Positions 31,079-36,823 of a stretch of DNA of 36,823 bases are shown here, one piece after another. The notes beneath the pieces are model-generated. The model was not told where the DNA came from. It saw only the letters and a list, made by a program, of their open reading frames with translations, and did not search any database. Position 1 is the stretch's first letter. Each line of letters opens with the position of its first letter. The DNA is from Candidatus Binatota bacterium (lineage in GTDB: Bacteria; Desulfobacterota; Binatia; UBA1149; CAITLU01), in the NCBI GenBank assembly GCA_024276575.1, contig JAJRWY010000055.1, forward strand, positions 1 through 36,823. The letters run 5' to 3'. Position numbers and translations under genes: made by a program.

Positions 31079-32898
31079 TTGTCGTTGAGCTTCAGCCTGC
31101 CGCTTTCTGACGCCGCGCCCGTGAGCTTCTCTATGCGCGCAGCAGCTGCGGGTCCGACCGGTGCGGCTTCGCCGGTCAGCTCGGCCAGAGCTGCAACGTC
31201 CTCGAGCCTGTCGATAGCCGTGATTCTTACCCCGCTGTCTTCGTCGTACTTCGCCCGGTTGGCGATGAGGTGGGTATCCTCCACTCGCAGTATGGCGGCG
31301 CAACGCACCGAGGGATCATCGTCATTCTTGGCCCGGTTGGCCAGGATTTTCTGTTCCTTCAGCCGTGCCACCGCCGCCCGTCTTACGCAGGCTTGCTTGT
31401 CCCATTTGGCCCGGTTGGCCAATAGCGCTTCATCGTCGATCTTGGCCACTGCCGCTTCGCGTACGTCTGCGACTTCGTCGTTCTTGGCGATCTCGAGGAG
31501 GGGCGCTCCGGCGTCGAGTTTATTGACCGCTTCTTTGCGAACCCTCCAGTCGGGGTCGCGGGCGGCGATCGCACAGAGCAAGCCTTGATTGTCGAGCCGA
31601 CTTACTGCCGCGCGGCGCACAGCCCCATCGCTGTCTTCTACAGCGACGGTCATGATCAGGGTGCGGTCGCTAAGTTTGCGGACCGCGGCGGCGCGGGCAT
31701 CGCCGTAAGCGGAGTTCTTGGCGACGTCGGCTAGTGTAGCTTTGTTGCGCAAGCGCCACACCGCATCTTTGCGAATGCCGCGGTCGCTATCGCTCTTGGC
31801 CGCCTGGGCGAGTACGTGTTTGTCGCGTACGCGGCGTAAGCAGCAGCGGCGCGTGTCTGCATACTCGCAACTAGTCGCGAGGTCCGCGAGTAACTGTTTG
31901 TCTGCTATCTTGCCAGCGGCGACTGCGCGCACGCGGGCAGAGCTGTCGTTGCGAGCTATGCTTGCCAGGGACAGCGGATCGTCGAGTTTCTCTACGGCGC
32001 GGTAGCGTAGCTCTTCGGCCTGTTCATGCAGGCAGACACTGGCCAGAGAGTCCTGGCTTGTGAGCTTTTCCAGGGCGGGGCCACGAACTCCCGGGTCGGC
32101 CGCGACCGCGGCGACCTTGCCTAGAAGCTCTTGATCGTCAAGGCGTTTGACGGCCGCACGGCACACGATGGGATCGGCTGCGGATTCGGCTACGCGGGCG
32201 AGCAAGGTCTGCTCATGCAAGCGTTTTACCGCTCCCTTTGCTACCACGGTGTCGGTTGCGCGCTCAGCTACACCCGCGAGAAGTTCCTGGTCCTCGAGCT
32301 TTGAGATGGCGGCAAGCGCGACGACACGAATCGTGGCGGAGCATGCTAGTTCAGCCAGATCTCCGGGCGCTTCGATTCGGCGAACGGCTGCTTTTCCGCT
32401 ATCCGCGTGTAAGCTCTCTCTGGCCGCGGACAGCATAGGGGCACCGGGGGGAAGCCGTTTCAAGGCGAGGTTCCGGGATCGAGGGTCGATCGCCCTGGCG
32501 GCGATCATGGCCAAGAGCCCGGGGTCTTCGATGCGGTCGAGAAAGAGTTCAGCGATTTCGCTGTGAGTGCTATTAGCGGTCAGGTCCGCGAGCAGCTTCG
32601 GATCGTCGATTTGCCGGGCCGCTTGAATACTTTCGTTTTTACCACGGGCGGCCTTGGCACGCTCGAGCAAGCGGAGTTGATCGTCCAAGGACTCCGGGTT
32701 CCGGCTTTCTAAATGTTGCTCCGTAGCTGGCCGAGACGGCAGGTGGGGGGGTGCCGGTGAAGTCTGAGCTGATGGCCGCTCGTCTGGCGATTCTCTTGTA
32801 TTTGTGGGGGACCGGCGTTCGCGCGGTGGCGAAACATCGCCGGCAACGCTGTGTTCGGGCTTCTGCACCCGGGGTCTTATCCAGGAGAAAATACTCAT
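31060..32898 (-). CDS. Alpha-solenoid protein of 20 tandem 26-residue HEAT-like repeats
   Basis: The 612-residue protein starts with MSIFSWIRPR and a Pro/Ser/Arg-rich, probably disordered segment (about 15-70). Residues 73-592 then divide into 20 consecutive units of exactly 26 residues without a gap (encoded by 31123-32682). The unit pattern is D-x-x-L-L-A-x-x-A-x-x-D-x-D-x-x-V-R-x-A-A-V-x-R-L-x. A 20-residue tail ends NDNEPLPD. Paired helices of this kind build an alpha-solenoid used for protein binding, and similar repeats occur ahead of DUF349 domains in some proteobacteria, but no DUF349 is present here. There is no signal peptide, so a cytoplasmic scaffold is likely. The partner and function are unknown. 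Confidence 0.85.
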   Translation of the reverse strand: MSIFSWIRPRVQKPEHSVAGDVSPPRERRSPTNTRESPDERPSAQTSPAPPHLPSRPATEQHLESRNPESLDDQLRLLERAKAARGKNESIQAARQIDDPKLLADLTANSTHSEIAELFLDRIEDPGLLAMIAARAIDPRSRNLALKRLPPGAPMLSAARESLHADSGKAAVRRIEAPGDLAELACSATIRVVALAAISKLEDQELLAGVAERATDTVVAKGAVKRLHEQTLLARVAESAADPIVCRAAVKRLDDQELLGKVAAVAADPGVRGPALEKLTSQDSLASVCLHEQAEELRYRAVEKLDDPLSLASIARNDSSARVRAVAAGKIADKQLLADLATSCEYADTRRCCLRRVRDKHVLAQAAKSDSDRGIRKDAVWRLRNKATLADVAKNSAYGDARAAAVRKLSDRTLIMTVAVEDSDGAVRRAAVSRLDNQGLLCAIAARDPDWRVRKEAVNKLDAGAPLLEIAKNDEVADVREAAVAKIDDEALLANRAKWDKQACVRRAAVARLKEQKILANRAKNDDDPSVRCAAILRVEDTHLIANRAKYDEDSGVRITAIDRLEDVAALAELTGEAAPVGPAAAARIEKLTGAASESGRLKLNDNEPLPD

Positions 32899-32906
32899 CG
32901 ACGCTC

Positions 32907-32931
32907 ACAATGCTTTGTGCGCACTCATTGT
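32907..32931. promoter_or_regulatory. Inverted repeat between the solenoid gene and the acyl-CoA dehydrogenase operon
   Basis: ACAATG (32907-32912) and CATTGT (32926-32931) flank a 13-base centre containing the palindrome GTGCGCAC. The 25-base site lies just upstream of the minus-strand start at 32898 and about 60 bases before the plus-strand promoter, as expected for an operator of a dimeric repressor. It could instead fold in the minus-strand leader. Confidence 0.35.
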
Positions 32932-32988
32932 AGTCGAGTAGCGTTGCGGTGGAAGAGGCAAGAGCTGCAGCCGGGTGATCTTGGCTTA

Positions 32989-33017
32989 TTGAAACACGTT
33001 CTAGTTTTCCCTATACA
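32989..33017 (+). promoter_or_regulatory. Probable sigma-70 promoter of the acyl-CoA dehydrogenase pair
   Basis: TTGAAA (32989-32994), a 17-base spacer and TATACA (33012-33017) precede AGGAGG (33031-33036) and ATG 33046, giving a leader of about 20 bases. Confidence 0.55.
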
Positions 33018-33045
33018 GAACGGCCAAAGCAGGAGGCGGCGATTT

Positions 33046-34221
33046 ATGTACATCGACATGACCGAAAGGCAGAAAGCCCTGCGCGACGAGTTGCGGGTCT
33101 ACTTCGCCGAACTCATGACCCCTGAGTTGGAAGCGGAAGTGTCGCAAGGCGAGGGTGGCGGACCGCTTTTTCGCAAGGCCATGAAAAAAATGGGCGCGGA
33201 TGGTTGGCTCGGCGTCGGCTGGCCCAAGGAATACGGAGGGCAGGGATACACCCACGTTGAGCAGTTGATCTTCGCCGATGAAGCCCAGCGGGCCTTCTTC
33301 CCGTTTCCCTTCCTGACCATCGGTTCTGTGGCTCCCACGATTTATGAGTACGGTAGCGAGGAACAAAAGCGCGAGTTCCTACCGCGCATTCTTGCGGGCG
33401 AGTGCCTTTTCGCGATCGGTTACTCGGAATCCGAAGCAGGTACCGACTTGGCGTCTTTGAAGACCTCCGCCCGGCGCGACGGCGACGACTGGGTTATCAA
33501 CGGCCAGAAACAATGGACCAGCTTGGCGGATTTCGCCGACTACATCTGGTTGGCCGCACGCAGCGATCCGGACGCCCCGAAACACGCTGGTATTTCTTTG
33601 TTCATCGTTGACACCAAGAGCCCCGGTTTCGGTGTCAGTCCTATCCATACAGTGGGAAGCCTGCGGACCAACACTACCTTTTACGACAATGTGCGCGTAC
33701 CCGCGTCACGTCTGGTCGGTGGTGAGGGCATGGGTTGGACGCTGATCGTGAACCAACTCAACCATGAGCGTGTTTCGCTCATGACCATAGGTATCATTGA
33801 AAGACTGTTTCAAGAGCTTACGGCTTGGTCGCGAGAGCAGAGAAGCGAAGACGGCAAGGTGGTGATCGACATTCCTTGGGTTCAGCTCAATCTTGCGCGT
33901 ATCGAAGCCCACATCGAGGTGCTGCGTTTGCTCAACTGGCGGCAGGCTCAGAACATGAGCGAAGGCACCTTCCATTTCGCCGAGGCTTCCGCGGTAAAGG
34001 TGTTCGGCAGCGAACTCAACATCGAAGCCTACGATTTGATGCTGGAGGTGATCGGGCAACAGGGTTCGCTTCGTCGCGGTTCTGCCGGTGCCGTGCTGAA
34101 GGGGCGAATCGAAAAAATGTACCGTTCGATGCTGGCTCTTACTTTCGGCGGCGGTACCAACGAAGTGCAAAGAGACATAATCGCGGTAGCCGGCCTGGGA
34201 ATGCCCCGGCCTTTGCGCTGA
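33046..34221 (+). CDS. Acyl-CoA dehydrogenase, subunit with the catalytic glutamate
   Basis: This flavoenzyme oxidises an acyl-CoA to the 2,3-enoyl-CoA. The 391-residue protein has the N-terminal helical domain (GVGWPKEYGGQG near residue 62), the FAD and substrate signature GYSESEAGTDLASL, and INGQKQWTSLAD. The usual C-terminal catalytic Glu position (as in YEGT of medium-chain enzymes) is G368 in FGGGTNEVQRDI. A candidate base, E241 in QLNHERVSL, is where isovaleryl- and long-chain-type enzymes have it. The R-x-x-FG motif expected in the C-terminal domain is missing. AGGAGG lies 9 bases before ATG 33046. Together with the next gene it resembles the heteromeric FadE pairs known from steroid catabolism. 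Confidence 0.92.
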   Translation: MYIDMTERQKALRDELRVYFAELMTPELEAEVSQGEGGGPLFRKAMKKMGADGWLGVGWPKEYGGQGYTHVEQLIFADEAQRAFFPFPFLTIGSVAPTIYEYGSEEQKREFLPRILAGECLFAIGYSESEAGTDLASLKTSARRDGDDWVINGQKQWTSLADFADYIWLAARSDPDAPKHAGISLFIVDTKSPGFGVSPIHTVGSLRTNTTFYDNVRVPASRLVGGEGMGWTLIVNQLNHERVSLMTIGIIERLFQELTAWSREQRSEDGKVVIDIPWVQLNLARIEAHIEVLRLLNWRQAQNMSEGTFHFAEASAVKVFGSELNIEAYDLMLEVIGQQGSLRRGSAGAVLKGRIEKMYRSMLALTFGGGTNEVQRDIIAVAGLGMPRPLR

Positions 34222-34247
34222 AGCGCCGCAGTGGCAGGGAGAAGCCC

Positions 34248-35366
34248 GTGGATTTTAGACTTTCTCAAGACCAACAGGACATTCAATCGTTGGCCAAGCG
34301 CATACTTTCCGATTTGGCTGTGCCGGACGGACTCCCCGACATGGAGGAAGCCGTGGAGTGGCACGATCCGGCGATTTGGCGGGCCCTTGCCGAAGCCGGT
34401 CTCCTTGGCGTGGCTGTGCCGGAGAAATACGGCGGTATGGGCTTCGGGTGGGTTGAACTATGCGTTTTGATCGAGCAGGTCGGTGCGGCGGTAGCTCCGG
34501 TCCCGGTACTCCCGTCCTTGGCCATGGGTGCTGCGCTGATTGCTGAGTTCGGCAGTGCGGCGCAGTGCGAGGCTTACCTGCCGGCTGTGTGCAGAGGCGA
34601 GATACTGTTGAGTGCGGCTCTGGCCGAGAGCGAATCACGCGACCCCCTTGCGCCCCTCTCGACCGCGGAGCGTGACGCGGAAGGTTGGCGGTTGAGCGGA
34701 GAGAAAATTTGCGTCCCCCTGGGCCGCAGTGCTCTTCGCATCTTGGTTCCTGCACGCGACGCCGGTGGTGCAATCTCGATCTTCTTGGTTGATCCTCGCG
34801 GCTGCGGGCTGAGTTTGGAGCGGCAGGAGTCGACCGCCGGCGAGTTGCAGTACCGGATGGTAATGCGAGACCTGCGGGTTGACGAGACTGACCGTTTGGC
34901 CGGGCGAAGCGGGGGGGGACATATACTGCAGTGGTTGGTGGAGCACGCGACCGCCGCCTTGTGCGCGTTGGAACTCGGGGTCGTCGGCCGTGCGTTGGAG
35001 ATGACGGCAAAATATACGGGGGAACGCCACCAATTCGGTAAACCGATTGCAACCTTTCAGGCGGTGGCTCAGCGTGCGGCCGATGCCTATATCGACGTGG
35101 AGGCGATCCGATTGTCTACGTGGCAGGCGGTTTGGCGTTTAGCGCAAGGCCTGGATGCGACGCGTGAGGTTTCAATCGCGAAATATTGGGCGTCCGCAGC
35201 CGGGCATCGTGCAAGTTATGCTGCTCAGCATCTCCACGGTGGCATCGGTATGGACAAGGACTACCCTTTGCATCGCTACTACGTGTGGTCCCGGCAGATA
35301 GAATTGACGCTAGGAGGTGCGCACACGCACCTCGCCAAACTCGGGCGCATGCTCGCCACCGGCTGA
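34248..35366 (+). CDS. Acyl-CoA dehydrogenase, partner subunit
   Basis: The 372-residue protein begins with DFRLSQDQQDIQSLAKRIL and includes GVAVPEKYGGMGFGWVEL, a weakly conserved central beta domain (AALAESESRDPLAP) and a C-terminal domain with R260-HQFG in TGERHQFGKPIATFQAV, then HLHGGIGMDKDYPLHRYY. No glutamate is seen at either known catalytic position; the matching segments read LVEHATAAL and LGGAHTH. It thus complements the upstream subunit, which has the glutamate but lacks R-HQFG. GTG 34248 has AGGGAG 6 bases upstream and lies 26 bases after the first subunit, so the two are co-translated. The substrate is unknown. Confidence 0.9.
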   Translation: MDFRLSQDQQDIQSLAKRILSDLAVPDGLPDMEEAVEWHDPAIWRALAEAGLLGVAVPEKYGGMGFGWVELCVLIEQVGAAVAPVPVLPSLAMGAALIAEFGSAAQCEAYLPAVCRGEILLSAALAESESRDPLAPLSTAERDAEGWRLSGEKICVPLGRSALRILVPARDAGGAISIFLVDPRGCGLSLERQESTAGELQYRMVMRDLRVDETDRLAGRSGGGHILQWLVEHATAALCALELGVVGRALEMTAKYTGERHQFGKPIATFQAVAQRAADAYIDVEAIRLSTWQAVWRLAQGLDATREVSIAKYWASAAGHRASYAAQHLHGGIGMDKDYPLHRYYVWSRQIELTLGGAHTHLAKLGRMLATG

Positions 35367-35477
35367 TATGCATGGTTCATGAAAGGTCTGCTACGAGCCG
35401 CCATCGCACGCCCGAAATCTCAGTCCGCTCGCCGTTGGCTAGCTTGCGGCTCACCACTGTCCGGCCCGCGACCTTGG

Positions 35478-36521
35478 TCAACCGCCGATCTGGTACATTT
35501 GGATGCGTTGTCCGGCCGCTTCGTCGTCAAGCAGTTCGCGCCGATCGAAGCGCTCTTCGGAGTAGCGGTCACTGCGTCGCGACCAGGCAGCCTTGATGAT
35601 CGCAAGTAACTCCTCATCGCCGGCCCCGGCGAGCATCGGCGTTTTCAAGTCGGTGCCGCTACTGGCGAACAAGCAATTAACTAGGCTTCCCTCGGTGGAC
35701 AAGCGCGCACGTGTACAGTATCCGCAGAAAGGTTTGCTGACCGAAGAGATAACTCCGATCTCCCCGCTGCCGTCGAGGTAGCGATAACGCTTGGCCACTT
35801 CACCTGGGCAGTTCGGCGGCAGTTCCTCGAGAGGGAAGCGTTCGTTGATACGTTCGAGAATCTCATCGGCGCCGACGACGTGCTTCATGTCCCAGTCGTT
35901 GAGCGTGCCCACGTCCATGAACTCGATAAAGCGAATTACATGGCCACTGCCGCGAAACTGCCGGGCCAGATCCACTATGCCGTCATCGTTTAGACCCCGT
36001 TGTACTACGCAGTTGATCTTGATCGGAGACAAGCCCACGGCTGCCGCGACATCGATGGCATCAAGGACCATCTGCGGATCAAAACGTCCGCCGCTCATGA
36101 GTTGAAAGATATCGCTGTCGAGGCTGTCGAGGCTTACCGTTACGCGGTCGAGTCCAGATTCTTTTAGCGCGGCGGCTTTGGCCGCGAGCAGATAGCCATT
36201 GGTAGTCAGGGTCATATCCTCGATGCCCCCGATGCCGGCCAGTGCGGCGATCAATGATGGCAACGAGGCGCGCAGCAGGGGCTCGCCGCCCGTGATCCGA
36301 ATCTTACGTACTCCAAGCGTTGCGAACAGCCTCGCCAAGCGCACGGTTTCCTCGAAAGTGAGAATTTCGGGCCTTGGCAGAAAGCTGTAGTTTTCGCCGA
36401 AGATCTCCGCCGGCATGCAGTAGGGGCAGCGAAAGTTGCAACGATCGGTGACCGATATACGCAAATCACGTAAGGGCCGACCGAAGCTGTCGGGTAAGTG
36501 GGTAAGGGTGCTGTGCTTCAT
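35478..36521 (-). CDS. moaA: GTP 3',8-cyclase (molybdenum cofactor biosynthesis)
   Basis: MoaA is the radical-SAM enzyme for the first step of molybdopterin synthesis. The 347-residue protein has the N-terminal cluster motif C28-NFR-C32-PY-C35, ITGGEPLLR, and the second cluster motif C-GY-C-x13-C in CGYCTRARLSTEGSLVNC. It ends in the functionally required Gly-Gly (QMYQIGG). It converges with the acyl-CoA dehydrogenase pair with 111 bases between the stops. No other moa, mog or mob genes are in view. The ATG at 36521 has only a weak ribosome site. Confidence 0.96.
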   Translation of the reverse strand: MKHSTLTHLPDSFGRPLRDLRISVTDRCNFRCPYCMPAEIFGENYSFLPRPEILTFEETVRLARLFATLGVRKIRITGGEPLLRASLPSLIAALAGIGGIEDMTLTTNGYLLAAKAAALKESGLDRVTVSLDSLDSDIFQLMSGGRFDPQMVLDAIDVAAAVGLSPIKINCVVQRGLNDDGIVDLARQFRGSGHVIRFIEFMDVGTLNDWDMKHVVGADEILERINERFPLEELPPNCPGEVAKRYRYLDGSGEIGVISSVSKPFCGYCTRARLSTEGSLVNCLFASSGTDLKTPMLAGAGDEELLAIIKAAWSRRSDRYSEERFDRRELLDDEAAGQRIQMYQIGG

Positions 36522-36823
36522 GGCTCGCTATGAACCCTGATAATGATAGGGAAACGCAGCTTAGTCCACTCGCCGTTGCGGCTTCGGGCCTGACTGGAGA
36601 TTCGCCTGGGAAATTCGTTCACTTTGTGTTTCCGGCGCCCCCCGGCAGAGGGCGTACGGGTTCTGAGCCGTGGCGTTGCCTAGCCCGCGGCAAGTGCCTG
36701 CCCGCGGCGTGTGTTGGAGGCGTACTTGGCTGCGTGCGTTGGCTGCGTGTTGTGACTTGTGCGGAGCCGGACTAGCATAATGTGCTACCCCGGCCGGGCG
36801 GATGGAGCCCGGCCCTATCCGAG
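36522..36823. other. Gene-free right edge with two small inverted repeats
   Basis: No convincing coding region is seen; an 81-codon open frame at 36530-36775 lacks family resemblance and a ribosome site. TAGCA-TAATG-TGCTA lies at 36773-36787. A stronger hairpin, GGCCGGGC (36792-36799) with GCCCGGCC (36807-36814) and a 7-base loop, follows; it may be a terminator or the beginning of a repeat, but has no T-run. The moaA promoter should lie just inside this stretch. Confidence 0.5.

Noticed and set aside
32851-33045. Extension of the first acyl-CoA dehydrogenase upstream of ATG 33046
   Set aside because: It runs through the promoter and AGGAGG and is unlike the family N-terminus.
33825-34247. 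Extension of the second acyl-CoA dehydrogenase into the first gene
   Set aside because: It overlaps conserved coding sequence of the first subunit; GTG 34248 has a good ribosome site and gives the normal N-terminus.
36530-36775. 81-codon open frame at the right edge
   Set aside because: It has no family resemblance or ribosome site, contains odd Cys/Arg composition, and sits where the moaA promoter is expected.
1-36823. CRISPR array, prophage or complete insertion sequence
   Set aside because: No regularly spaced direct repeats, phage structural genes or transposase were seen; XerD is the chromosomal housekeeping recombinase by motifs and context.

Overview
The window is a GC-rich bacterial chromosome segment, almost entirely coding, with frequent GTG and TTG starts and very short or overlapping gene junctions. 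Gene content and order point to a deltaproteobacteria-like lineage (former Deltaproteobacteria and relatives such as Desulfobacterota, Myxococcota or Binatota). The clues are the run pheA-hisC-tyrA-aroA-cmk-rpsA-ihfB, the run mutS-amidase-glnD-xerD-M50 protease-trpS-scpA-scpB-pseudouridine synthase, a DUF1329 protein and paired acyl-CoA dehydrogenases. The lineage is an inference; no rRNA or taxonomic marker was compared.

Layout. Bases 1-323 hold no gene; bases 1-138 form a nested inverted-repeat structure that looks like a repeat or mobile-element end. rpmB (minus strand) diverges from a plus-strand block: pgi, mutL (with the endonuclease motif) and miaA. From 5.2 to 13.7 kb lies an aromatic amino acid and translation/nucleoid operon: pheA, a HisC-type aminotransferase, tyrA, aroA, cmk, rpsA, ihfB, a HIT/Ap4A-phosphorylase-like gene and a LapA-domain membrane protein. 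Many junctions overlap by 1-4 bases. From 13.9 to 17.0 kb is an AAA+ (MoxR/ChlI-like) ATPase plus von Willebrand A protein pair, followed after 3 bases by mutS. Then come a periplasmic cell-wall amidase, glnD, xerD, a membrane M50 protease, trpS, scpA, scpB and a pseudouridine synthase whose basic N-terminal tail is encoded inside the scpB 3' end.

The last part (29-36.8 kb) is more accessory. It carries an initiator tRNA with a strong promoter abutting its mature 5' end, a secreted DUF1329 protein, a minus-strand gene encoding 20 gapless 26-residue solenoid repeats, a two-subunit-type acyl-CoA dehydrogenase pair with complementary active-site residues, and moaA on the minus strand.

Biologically, most of the window is housekeeping: aromatic amino acid synthesis, mismatch repair (MutS and an endonuclease-type MutL, no MutH here), chromosome segregation and dimer resolution (ScpA, ScpB, XerD), nitrogen signalling (GlnD) and translation. 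The least understood items are the AAA+/VWA pair, the 20-repeat solenoid protein, the DUF1329 protein, and the structured sequence at the left edge. A tryptophanyl-tRNA synthetase with a probable iron-sulfur cysteine motif and a long scpB/pseudouridine-synthase overlap are further points of interest. No CRISPR array, prophage or complete insertion sequence was seen.
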